The notes beneath the pieces were generated by a model that had not been told where the DNA came from, ran no database searches, and saw only the letters and a program-made list of their open reading frames with translations. From Bretschneidera sinensis (taxonomy: Eukaryota > Streptophyta > Magnoliopsida > Brassicales > Akaniaceae), in the NCBI GenBank assembly GCA_023935145.1, contig CM043701.1, positions 74,894,817 to 74,958,816 of the forward strand: a stretch of 64,000 bases of DNA, given 5' to 3'. Position numbers and translations under genes: made by a program. Positions 10,065 through 20,048 of the stretch are shown here, in pieces. How positions within the stretch are numbered: position 1 is the stretch's first letter; the number at the start of each line of letters is the position of its first letter.

Positions 10065-10993
10065 ACACTTGTAACTCACACACATAGGACACACCTTAGA
10101 TAGAAAACACTTTTCTCTTTTCTTTTACTTGGAGTTGAGAGCTTGGGAGAGAATTGACGCCTCTTCTCTCGGGTTTATTCTTCTCCCTTAATGTTTAGTT
10201 TATTTATAATGTTTACTTCAGATAGTATGTGTAACTAACTTTCTTATAGGGCTCGATTGAAGCCCTAGTTATGCATTCCCATATTTATATTCATTGATAA
10301 AATCTTTGCCAATAGCTTTTATTATGTTGCTTAACTTGATTAATGCCTGCGCTTATTTAAGTTCCTCATATTTATATGTATGGCCAGCGTATGCATGTGG
10401 TATGGACCTGTTAGTTAGATCAATTTGGGTGACCGAGTCCTGGGTCTAACATTAGTAACAAGGGATATCTTATCCGGATACCTGGGTTAATCAACATGGG
10501 AAACCGGGAGTAGATACCATGCCCTAGGTCTCATGTGGTTGTCGATTTCCATAGTACTTATGCTTTCTTAAGGAACAACTCAAGCAGATACCATGCTGAA
10601 TCCCTTAAGGAAGAAAAAAGTTAGAGTAGATACCATGCCTAACTCGTTGCTTAGGGAAATCAATAGCTTAACGAGTAGATACCATGCCCTTAGGTTGGCA
10701 AACAGTAAGTATACATAATAAGGCTAGTGCACTGATACCTTATACAAATTGGGAAAGTATGACTAATGGTGGATATCAAAGCCCTATGTCTTTATTATTA
10801 TCAAATCACACACAATAGTTATTTTATTTCTTTTTACTTAAAGAAACTAATAAAAACCGAACTTTACCAATCCCTGTGGAGATGACATTGCTTTCGCACA
10901 CTATACTACACCGTTGACCTTGTGCACTTGCAAGTAAAACCGAGTGCGATTATCTACTTAATTATTTAGGTATATAATCTCTCAACAAGTTTT

Positions 10994-11011
10994 TGGTGCC
11001 GTTGTCGGGGA
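10994..11011 (+). other. Primer-binding site, element D
   Basis: TGGTGCCGTTGTCGGGGA matches the complement of the plant Asp-tRNA 3' end at all but two positions. It lies six bases after the LTR. Confidence 0.85.
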
Positions 11012-11391
11012 TTGCGCTAAAAGTTCCTTTTAGGATTACTTTCGTTTAATCATTGTTATTATTACTTTTTTTTTTGTTTACCTTCTTTATTGTTCACCAA
11101 AACTTAATCTATTTGTTTTTTGTTTTAGGCACATCAAACCTTAATCACACCTTTTGTGGTACTTGCGATCGATCGCAACCTTCTGTGCGATCGAGCGCAA
11201 ATAAGACAGATAGTTACCCGAGCAGCAGAGTTGCACTGCTGCACTGAAGCCAATTTTTCTGATTTATGCACGGACTACGATCTCGACATTCAGAATTCTT
11301 TCCCCTCGATCCTGAGCTTGAGCGGACTATCTGACAAAAGCTAAGGAACAACTTCAAGGAGAACGAAGAAGAAGTCGAGAACGAAACACAA
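11012..11391 (+). other. Element D leader with two motif copies
   Basis: Untranslated leader between primer site and gag. It contains GCGATCGATCGCA and TGCGATCGAGCGCA (11164-11200), followed by AAGACAGATAGT. E has the same module at 36848-36900. No convincing ORF is present. Confidence 0.65.
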
Positions 11392-12480
11392 ATGGCGGAA
11401 CAGCTCGAGAACCAGCAACCACCTGCACGAGTACCGATGAAGCACTCCTTCATCCCTCGGAACATTGATCAACCATCATGCATTGCATATCAACCTGAGG
11501 CGGTGAGAAATTATTATATATCTCCGCAAATCTTGAATGCTTTGACTCATTTTAGAGGCACTCCTAACGAAGATCCACACTTGCACCTCCGAGAATTTTT
11601 CGATCTTTGCAAGTTCCAGCACATAAAAGGACTAGACCAAGAAGGAATAAGGTTGATTCTGTTCCCTTTTTCCTTGAAAGATAATGCTAAACTTTGATAT
11701 AATTCCTTGCCTGCAGTTTCCATCCACACTTGGGAGGAGTTGGCAAGTAAGTTCCTAAAGAAATTCTTCCCAGCCCAAAAGACGAGACAAATGAGGAATG
11801 AGATCCAGTCCTTCCAACTAAAGGATGGGGACCTCTTCTTCGAAGCATGGGGACACTTCAACGACTTGCTACTCAAATGCTCACACCATAACCTACCTCA
11901 AGATGAACTGGTACAAGCCTTTTATGAAGGTTTAAATGATACTAACAAATGTATTGTTGATTCAGGTTGTGGAGGAGTCCTGAAGGAGAAAAGCAGTGAA
12001 GAAGCAATGGAGCTCTTCGAAACTCTCAGCGATCACACCCAATAATTCTCCTCTCGAGGTAGACATGTGACCAAGGGTAAAGGAATGTATGAGGTAAATA
12101 TAAATGGAGGATCTTCCCCTCAAATGGCAGCAATGGAGAGGAAACTAGATATGATTGTAAAAGCTATGACTACTCAAAATGCCTCATCCAGCCTATCATC
12201 CACCCCACTCCAGGTATGTGCAATTTGTTCTCAATACGACCATTTATACGTGTCCTTTGTACTCATCTGCAGATTCGGAACAAGTCAACTATGTGGGGCC
12301 TAACAACTATCCATCGAAGAACAACCCATATGCCAACACATACAACCCCGGATGACGAAATCACCCAAATTTCTCGTGGAGCAACAACCAGAACAATCAA
12401 AGACAGCAATGGAACCCCCATCCCACTGCTCATGCTACTCCCGAACCAAAGAAAAACGACCTCGAAAGTCTAGTAAGACA
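11392..12480 (+). pseudogene. gag: Element D gag (capsid-like)
   Basis: Starts at ATG 11392 (MAEQLENQQPP). The retrotransposon gag domain is recognisable: RNYYISPQILNALTHFRGTP, DPHLHLREFFDLC, LILFPFSLKD, WEELASKFLKKFFP, EAWGHFNDLLLKCSHHNLPQ and FYEGLNDTNK. Nonsense codons stand at 11695 (TGA where relatives have Trp) and 12043 (TAA for Gln). After about 12210 the frame slips around the zinc knuckle, which reads CAICSQYDH and then loses its last cysteine. E keeps the same gene in one frame with an intact CCHC knuckle. The protein would form the cytoplasmic particle. Confidence 0.9.
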
Positions 12481-12484
12481 ACTA

Positions 12485-13720
12485 GTGACGTCACAAGAAC
12501 AGTTCATGACTCAGCAAAAACAAACTAATGCAGCACATGAGCAAGCAATTCAAAGACTAGAGGTACAAATGGGACAACTAGCTAAAGAGCTCAGTGGTAG
12601 AAAGCAAGGGGAGCTCCCAGCTCAAACATTACCTAACCCTGGGGGGGCATCAACAACTAAAGGCTGTCACGACATTGAGAAATGGCAAGGTGATCGGATC
12701 CGTGGAATCTCTAACAGCATCCAAAGAGATACCATCAGCATCAAGGGTAAGTGAGACGGAGAAGGTGAATGCACCACCCTTCCTGCAAAGGTTAGTAAAA
12801 CAAAAGAAAGACAATAAACTACTTGATATTTTTGAGACCTTGCGGAAAGTTGAAATTAATATTCCATTATTAGATGCAATTCACCAAATACCTGCCTATG
12901 CTAAATTCCTAAAAGATTGTTGCACTCATAAAAGAAAATTTCAAGAGCATGAGACTGTAGCATTAACTGAGGAGGTAAGTGCTGTATTGCTAAGAAAACT
13001 CCCACCAAAACTGAAAGATCCGGGTAGTTTTACTATTCCCTGTAGAATAGGTAATCAGCTATTTGACAATGCATTGCTAGACTTAGGAGCGGGGGTAAAC
13101 TTGCTACCTTACACGGTATTCGAAACCCTAGGTTTGGGGGAGCTACAACCGACTTCTATTACCTTACAGTTGGCAGATAGGAGTATTAAAAGACCTAGGG
13201 GTGTTCTCGAGGACGTCTTAGTAAAAGTTGGTGAATTTATTTTACCGGCTGATTTCATTGTATTAGACATGGAAGAGTGCCCTATGCCAATGCCCTTACC
13301 CATCATATTAGGGAGACCCTTCATAAGAACTACTGACACTAAGATTTGTGTGAAAAAGGGTATAGTGAGTATGAAAATAAATGGTGAGAAAATAGAGTTT
13401 AAAATATTTGATGCAATGAAACTTCCTCAAGATGACTTGGAATGCTTTAATGTTTGTATGATACAAAACTTTGTTGAGAAAGCTTTTCAGGTCCAACACA
13501 TTGATCCATTGGAGACTACTCTCACGCATAGCTTCATGGAGATGGATATTGAACAAGAATATGAAGATGTTACTGATGACATCATCACAACTGTGCACCA
13601 ACTTGCGACTTCTCCAAAATACTCCAGTATGTATCCTCCTCCATTTGAAACTCTCATACCCACTAATACTACTCTTCTTCCATCCATTGTGCAGGCACCA
13701 ACATTGAAACTAAAGCAGCT
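12485..13720 (+). pseudogene. Element D gag tail and aspartic protease
   Basis: The stretch begins with a Gln-rich coiled segment (QQKQTNAAHEQAIQRLE), then slips frame in a run of seven G at 12642-12650, where E has an interrupted run. The long frame (12594-13949) continues with FLKDCCTHKRKF, KDPGSFTIPCRIGNQLFDNA, the protease site LLDLGAGVNLLPYTV (DLGAS-type; the usual Ser is Gly) and PLPIILGRPFIRTTDTKI near 13,300. Aspartic protease for polyprotein cleavage. The domain is full length and uninterrupted; only the upstream slip separates it from gag. Confidence 0.9.
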
Positions 13721-14570
13721 ACCCGAGCATTTAACATACGCCTACTTAGGAGAAAATGCGACTTTACCTGTGATTGTAGCTGCTAACTTGAGTAGTGGGG
13801 AAGAAGGGAAGCTGTTAAGAGTTCTTAGGGAGCATAAAACTGCCATTGGGTGGACCATTGTTGACATTAAGGGGATAAGTCCAGCAAAGTGCATGCATAA
13901 TATTTACCTTGAAGAAGAAGCAAAGCCCACTCGAGATGCTCAAAGATGACTTAACCCACACATGAAGGAGGTAGTAAAAGCCGAGATATTGAAGCTACTA
14001 GATGTTGGCATCATTTACCCTATATTAGATAGCAAATGGGTGAGTCCGGTCCAAGTCGTTCCTAAAAAGAGTGGGATTACCGTGGTAAAGAATGAAGATG
14101 AGGAGCTCATACCTACAAGAAAAACAACGGGTTGGAGAGTATACATTGATTACCGGAGATTAAACAAAGTAACTAGAAAAGACCATTTTCCCCTGCCATT
14201 CATTGACCAAATGCAAGAGAGGTTAGCCGGTCACAGTTATTACTGTTTCTTGGATGGGTATAGTGGATACAATCAAATTGCCATAGCACCTGAGGATCAA
14301 GAAAAGACTACATTCACATGTCCTTTCGGTACATTTGCTTATAGAAGAATGCCATTCAGTTTATGCAATGCACCAGCTACTTTTCAAAGATGTATGATGA
14401 GCATTTTTTTCGATATGGTAGAGAAATATATTGAGGTGTTCATGGATGATTTTAGTGTCTTTGGATCTAATTTCGATGAGTGACTGAATCATTTGGAAAA
14501 TGTCCTAAGAAGATCTGAAGAGAGTAATTTAGTATTGAATTGGGAGAAATGTCACTTCATGGTTCAACAA
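13720..14570 (+). pseudogene. Element D reverse transcriptase
   Basis: The frame from the protease continues to a TGA at 13947, where relatives have Arg (CGA to TGA). RT then reads SKWVSPVQVVPKKSG, GWRVYIDYRRLNKVTRKDHF, FLDGYSGYNQIAIAPEDQEK, FTCPFGTFAYRRMPFSLCNAP and the catalytic box VFMDDFSVFG, which is intact. A TGA at 14481 and a small deletion near 14590 (just after GIVLGN) break the frame. The catalytic aspartates are preserved, so inactivation is by truncation. Confidence 0.92.
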
Positions 14571-15240
14571 GGTATTGTGTTGGGTAACTCCAAACAAAGG
14601 TATTGAGGTAGACAAAGCTAAGATTGACATCATTTCAAAGCTACCTCCCCCTCTCACGGTCAAGGGAATTAGAAGTTTCCTTGGACATGCCAGTTTTTAT
14701 AGAAGATTCATTAAAGACTTCTCCAAAATCTCGAAACCTCTTTGTGCACTATTGACTAAAGATACCAAGTTTGAATGGAATGATGATTGTATGCAAGCTT
14801 TCAACACCTTAAAGAATGTTCTCACCTCTGCCCCAATAATGATGGCACCGGATTGAAATCTCCCTTTCGAATTAATGTGTGATGCCAGTGACTTCGCTTT
14901 GGGAGTTGTCTTAGGTCAAAGAATCAATAAGGTACCTCATGCTATTTACTATGCTTCTAGAACATTAAATGATGCTCAGCTTAACTATTCTACTACTGAA
15001 AAAGAATTGTTAGCTGTTATTTTTGCTTTAGAGAAGTTTAGATCATATCTTATTGGTTCTAAAGTTATTGTATTCACTGACCATATTGCTTTGAGATATT
15101 TGTTTTCTAAGAAAGATGCAAAGCCTAGGCTAATCAGATGGGTACTCCTACTCTAAGAATTCGATTTAGAAATCAAAGACAAAAAGGGCAGTGAGAATGT
15201 AGTTGCGGATCATTTGTCAAGACTCTCATATGAGAGTGAT
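14570..15240 (+). pseudogene. Element D RT connection and RNase H
   Basis: KGIEVDKAKIDIISKLPPP, SFLGHASFYRRFIKDFSKI and SAPIMMAPD are the RT thumb/connection. RNase H follows: [15 protein letters not shown] (first Asp), [19 protein letters not shown] (Glu), [13 protein letters not shown] (Asp) and [11 protein letters not shown] (last Asp), so all four catalytic acidic residues are present. Nonsense codons are at 14854 (TGA for Trp) and 15154 (TAA for Gln), both transition-type. One reading frame is kept from 14575 through integrase. Confidence 0.92.
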
Positions 15241-16662
15241 GATAAAGAGTTACCTTTGAATGAGAACTTCCCCGATGAACAACTATTCACACTAGAGGTA
15301 AAACTCCCATGGTATGCCGATATAGTAAATTATCTAACTGCTAAAGTTTTTCCTCCAGGCATGACTACTCAAGAAAAGAAAAGGCTGATATCTCTGTCAA
15401 GACATTACTATTGGGATGATCCTTATCTTTTCAAAACTTTCCCCGATCAAATCATTAGACGATGTATCCCAGATGAGGAACACTTTAGCGTATTGCAACA
15501 CTGCCACCAGTTTGCTTATGGAGGACATTTTGGGGCAAAACGAACAGCTCTTAAGGTACTCCAATCTAGTTTTTATTGGCCTAACCTATTTAAAGATGCT
15601 TTCTCCTTTAGTAGCTCATGTGATAAATGCCAGTGGACAGGTAACATCTCTTCCCGAAATCAAATGCCCTTACAAAATATTCATATAATAGAAATTTTTG
15701 ATGTATAGGGTATTGATTTCATGGGACCATTTCCTAACTCAGTTGGTTATTTATATATTCTTGTGGGCGTGGATTATGTGTCTAAATGGGTCGAGGCTGT
15801 CCCTTCAAGGACTAATGATCACAAAGTAGTTATCCAGTTTTTGCAGGCTAACATTTTTACTAGGTTTGGAACTCCAAGAGCAATCATCAGTAATGGAGGC
15901 AGTCACTTTCATCATCGTTCTTTTGCCGAACTACTCCGGAAGTATGAGATCACTCATAAAGTTGGCACTGCATATCATCCTCAAACTAGTGGCCAAGTGG
16001 AGATTAGTAATCGAGAGATCAAGGGAATATTAGAAAAGACTGTGAAGCCTAACCGGAAGGATTGGTCTCTACGCTTAAATGATACTCTATGGGCATATAG
16101 GACAGCTTATAAGACTCCAATTGGCATGTCTCCCTACCGCCTAGTCTTTGGAAAAGCATGCCATCTTCCGGTGGAATTAGGGCATCGAGTATATTGGGCC
16201 ATTAAGCAGTTCAACTTCGACATGAAGTAAGAAGGTGAGAAAAGGAAACTGCATCTAAATGAGCTTGAAGAATTGAGATATGATGCCTATGAGAATACAA
16301 AGTTGTACAAGGAGCGAACAAAAGTTTATCATGACAAACAACTATTCCGGAAGGAGTTCAAAGTGGGACAAAAGGTGCTGTTATATGACTCACGATTGAG
16401 GCTGTTCCCAGGCAAGCTTAAATCCAGATGGTACAGTCCGTACATGGTCACCAAGGTCTTCCCTCATGGTGCATTAGAAGTCTGTGGCCCCAACGGAAAT
16501 CAGCTCTTTACAATCAATGGACACAGAGCCAAGCCTTACCTCGACATTAACATTCCTCCAAGAGATGAAGATTTGGCACTTGAATCAGTACAGTATATAG
16601 GTGAAACACAAGCACTAGAGCTTCAAGAGGTGGACTCTAAGTGCCTCCTTCCAAACAACTAG
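15241..16662 (+). pseudogene. Element D integrase with one catalytic Asp changed
   Basis: The zinc-binding N-domain is HQFAYGGHFGAKRT with SSCDKCQ. The catalytic core starts [20 protein letters not shown] (first Asp). The second Asp is Asn ([10 protein letters not shown] keeps ISDQGSHF). The glutamate is present in [14 protein letters not shown]. The C-terminal GPY-like tail is FPGKLKSRWYSPYMVTKVFP followed by FTINGHRAKPYLD. In-frame stops are TAG 15706 (for Trp) and TAA 16228. The natural stop is at 16660. All domains are present, but the D-to-N change alone should abolish strand transfer. Confidence 0.93.
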
Positions 16663-17491
16663 CACGGTAGCAAGAGAGTGCTTGAGCAAAGTAAAAATTA
16701 GATCACCTATTAAGCTCAAGCACCTCTGGTAAGGTTAGTGGTACTGAGGCCACTAACAAATGGTAAGGTTGTATTGTTTCAATAATTTATCATTTTTTCA
16801 GCTAGGGTAAGTTTTTATTTGTGCCCATAAGCCCTGCTTGCGATCGATCGCATCCCCCAGTGTGATCGAGCGTAGGTATGTGATCGAGCGTGTCCTTCAA
16901 ATGTGTTCGAGCGCACAGATGCGATCGAGCGCACCCCGCATGCGATCGAGCTCACTCGCGGCAGACAGTGGTTAGCTATAAGTCTGAAAATTCACTCACA
17001 CTCACACTCACTCACTCCCTCGTCACTAATCACTCGCACACTCGCCCTCAGAAACTCTCGTTTCCACTCGCACCACTCCCTCTCACCACTACCACACAAC
17101 ATCATTCATCAACACTTCCATTTCCACCATCCTCTATCACCATCCATTACCTCCATCATCGTCAACCACCATTACCTCCATTCCCATCCCCATTAATCCA
17201 TAAGGTACTCTACACACACACACGAATTTTAATAATAGAAACTATGCAATGCATTCTACATATATGTTATTTTGTGAATGATTGTGTGATTGTTCGTTTG
17301 CAGAGGGTTAGGAACAAGTTCCACACTTGCAAAACATAGCTTGTCTTTTTGGTGCACATAAACTGTTCGACGAAAAGCCTGACTGTGTGCGATTGAGCGC
17401 ACGATATCTGCGATTGAGTGCATAATCCAGTGTGCGATCGAGCGAACATCATTGAGATCGATCGTAAATCAGGCAGAACCTAGAACACAGC
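16663..17491 (+). promoter_or_regulatory. Element D post-integrase spacer: motif array, TATA-like box, pyrimidine tract
   Basis: A first array of GATCGAGCGCA-type motifs (16849-16968) ends in GGCAGACAGTGG. TATAAG follows at 16977, then a long C/T-rich tract with CACTC and CCACC words (16990-17200). A second array is at 17385-17470, just before the env-like ATG at 17492. The arrangement repeats that of the LTR (array, then TATA). I infer a possible internal promoter for the 3' ORF. Small ORFs here (16890-17339) are low-complexity and rejected. Confidence 0.6.
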
Positions 17492-18619
17492 ATGTCAAGA
17501 CCAATTATTTCTACCTCTGGTGCCTCAAGTAGTCGTGCCTCCTCATCCCAACCCAGCATCGAGCAATGAGAGCTGCTGTTCGAGACCACATTCGCCATCG
17601 ATGACATATTCCGGCACATAGACACCACACAATGGGCCATCCAAGCATTCCAACATCGAGGGTTGAAGCAGCTGTTTAAACCAGTGTGCTCCACTGCCTA
17701 CTCCCAGCTCGTAGTCCAGTTTTATGAGCATCTATCTTTCGATTGCAGCAGACCGAGAGTCCTCACCTCTTCAGTCCGGGGCACGCCCATCGAGGTGACT
17801 AGTGCCGATATCGCCGCTGCTCTTTATTACACTGATGAGTCCCCTCATGAGGACACTGATATCGAGGAGCAACCGAAGTCTTTTGCCTTGGCCGAAATCA
17901 TCACGGACATGTGCGCTGGCCAGTATGCCGACAGGTATAACAATGCGGCCAGCCGGTCCAAGCTGCCTCCCCGACTATGGCTTGTTGATACGATCCTACA
18001 GCGTAACGTGTGTCGATTGGGGCACAAGACACAGTGGCGAGACCAGTTTCTCCAAACTATATATGCCTTCCATAGAGGCCACTGGTACTCCATCCCGGCT
18101 ATCATTTGGAGCCAGCTGCACAAGTTTTGGGATCACGTACATGGCCATCAGACTACCACGGCTAATGCTTGGGGCCTCCCTTTCCCATTCCTACTCACCT
18201 ACATCCTCAAGAAGAAGGAGATTAAGAGGACCCACAGTGACGGGCCAGTGCGAGAGCATCCCTTCTTCGAGAAGGCTTAGTAGACACACAGCATCTCGCA
18301 TATGCCACGAGGACCCCCAGTACCTGCTCCAGCAGCTGATCGAGTTGAGGAGGATCGCATGGAGACCGAGACCCCGATCATTAGCCCAGTACGTGAGGAG
18401 GACCATTCGGATATGTAACCCACCGAGTCCCAGCACTTTCTAGCTCAGCTGTCCTCTTTTCGCGATGAGGTCTCTGCTGCTACCACACTTGTGCATCAGG
18501 GCATGGATAGTTTAGAGGCACGGTTAACACGCTAGGAGGCTATGCTGCAGGCCATTCTTGATCGCCTACCTCCGACACCCGGTACCTCTTCGACTGCACC
18601 ACCTGATGATCAGCAATGA
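17492..18619 (+). pseudogene. Element D env-like 3' ORF (plant transposon-protein type)
   Basis: One frame runs from ATG 17492 (MSRPIISTSGASSSRA) to TGA 18617 (TSSTAPPDDQQ), 375 codons. The middle section (LKQLFKPVCSTAYSQLVVQF, VRGTPIEVTSADIAAALYY, LPPRLWLVDTILQRNVCRLG) resembles the domain often annotated as putative plant transposon protein in Athila 3' ORFs; F carries a relative at 42902-44035. I see no signal peptide or convincing membrane segment, so an envelope role is doubtful. In-frame stops at 17567 (TGA), 18278 and 18281 (TAG TAG), 18416 (TAA) and 18533 (TAG) are all explicable as C-to-T changes of CGA, CAG or CAA. Confidence 0.8.
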
Positions 18620-18882
18620 GAGGATACCACGTCTGGCTGAAGATGTTAAACTTAGCGCTCATGGGAGGCACCCCAATGCATATCCTTTTTATAGTTTATG
18701 TTATTATTCGTATTTTATACTTTTATATTATTGTCTATTACTTGTTTTCCATTTTATCTTTGTTTTTTTTTCTTTTTCAAGGACAGTGTCAGTGCATCCA
18801 GTTGAAGTTTGGGGGCGTGCTCCAAGCCATGCCAACCATATAGCTCTCCATCTCCCAGGTCAGATCCTTCCATGCTACTCAC

Positions 18883-18916
18883 ACATTGGGGACAAAGTGC
18901 AATTTAAGTTTGGGGG
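18883..18916 (+). other. Internal PPT-like tract with palindrome, element D
   Basis: ACATTGGGGACAAAGTGC is followed by AAGTTTGGGGG at 18906. E has the perfect palindrome ACATTGGGGACAATGT at the same place (40200). A second AAGTTTGGGGG is at 18805-18815. It may prime extra plus-strand synthesis; this role is inferred. Confidence 0.6.
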
Positions 18917-19349
18917 TATAGGGACACATTCACACACTCACTTGTCCCACAGTTTTTTTGTTTTTTTGCTATTTTCGTAGGTAAATGCATGTTCATTTTG
19001 TCCAATAAATTTTTTTTTTTTGAGATCTAAACAAAACTTTATGATTTGACTTCATCAGCAAGCTTAACACTTTGAACATATAGGCCAATAATCAAGTTTT
19101 GAACCTAGATCACTGCCCTTTAGGCCCTTTAGGCATTTAAGAATTCACAAGTTTAACTTAAATTATCACGAGCACATTAGCACATAATTGTGTGGGGTAT
19201 GACATGTTATTTGGATTTGTATGTTTCTTTTGCTTAACTATGAACTAGATGACCTATTAGATTGATATTTTAGCATATAAAAATAGAAAATATTGATTCA
19301 TGCCTAAAAAGAAAAAAAAAATGCTCCTAATGATCAATAAAAACAAATC

Positions 19350-19505
19350 TTCCGCTGAGTAACTGGCCCTCTTGCCTCAGTAAGCATTGGGTGTCACGTC
19401 AAAAGGTGGAAAATTTTAAATGATCATTAAAAGGAACTTTCCGCTGAGTAACTGGCCCTCTTGCCTCAGTAAGCATTGAGTGTCACGTCAAAAGGTGGAA
19501 AATTC
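19350..19505 (+). repeat. Tandem repeat, about 89 bp period, element D
   Basis: Two nearly identical copies containing CCGCTGAGTAACTGGCCCTC, GCCTCAGTAAGCATTG and GTCACGTCAAAAGGTGGAAA. E has two diverged copies at 40690-40855. Within each copy CTGAGTAA/CCTCAGTAAG words could pair. Confidence 0.85.
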
Positions 19506-20011
19506 TAAGTGGTAGCATTAAAACCAGTTAAGTTTCGTAGCCTTGTTGACTCGAGCTAGTAAGTCCTTAGGGGTGTCTTTACACCTAATGCCCTAAAACC
19601 ATCTGGTTTGGGAGTCATTGGCTAAACACTCGTTACACGAGTCAACAAGAAAGTTTAAGGGAACTAACTTGGAAAAAATCTCACAAATAAAAGTCTATGC
19701 CATATTTGTTGACTCTAATAGGAAGTTTAGTGAATCTTGAGTCATCGAAACAATACACATTTGAATTTCTTGGAAACCCAATCTTTTGTGTGCTAGTCAC
19801 CACACACTAAAGTCAAACTTGTGATGTCTTAAACTACCTCATGAAAATGATTTACGTTCAAAACTCTTATTCATTGCAAAAATATGTTTACACTTGTTAA
19901 GCTTGCTCATGAATGCGCATCATAGTTTTGTAAAAAAAAAATCTAAACTTTTGATTGACACCATAAACATTGGATCTATCTATGTTTTTCGTTTTAGTTT
20001 TTAAATTTAGT

Positions 20012-20046
20012 ATTGCTAAGGGACTAGCAATATGTAAGTTTGGGGG
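20012..20046 (+). other. Hairpin plus polypurine tract, element D
   Basis: ATTGCTA and TAGCAAT (20012-20018 and 20025-20031) form a perfect 7-bp stem around AGGGAC. AAGTTTGGGGG (20036-20046) follows, two bases before the 3' LTR. It is nearly identical in E and recognisable in F. Confidence 0.8.
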
Positions 20047-20048
20047 TG

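Larger units (their letters stand above)
9649..10987 (+). repeat. Element D 5' LTR
   Basis: Starts TGATAAGTGCTTAAAT and ends CTCAACA. It pairs with 20049-21390. It holds the GATCGAGCGCA motif array (9838-9960) and a TATA box (10058). The rest (10200-10980) is AT-rich and includes repeated AGTAGATACCATGCC-type words (about 10510-10690), probably R/U5. The 75-codon ORF at 9786 spans the motif array and is not supported as a gene. Confidence 0.94.
18620..20048 (+). other. Element D 3' non-coding region
   Basis: No gene. It contains two PPT-like AAGTTTGGGGG tracts (18805 and 18906), an upstream decayed palindrome, an 89-bp-period tandem repeat (19350-19505) and the terminal hairpin plus polypurine tract. 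E preserves all of these at the same relative positions, which suggests cis-acting function. Confidence 0.75.

Noticed and set aside
16890..17339. 149-codon ORF in D's spacer
   Set aside because: His/Thr/Pro-rich reading of a C/T-rich microsatellite-like tract; no relative in E or F.
17802..18443. 213-codon ORF overlapping D env-like ORF
   Set aside because: Alternative frame of the env-like gene; the frame starting at 17492 carries the family motifs and the same-frame tail.
18558..18980. 140-codon ORF after the env-like gene
   Set aside because: Frame shadow running into T-rich non-coding DNA and the PPT-like tracts.
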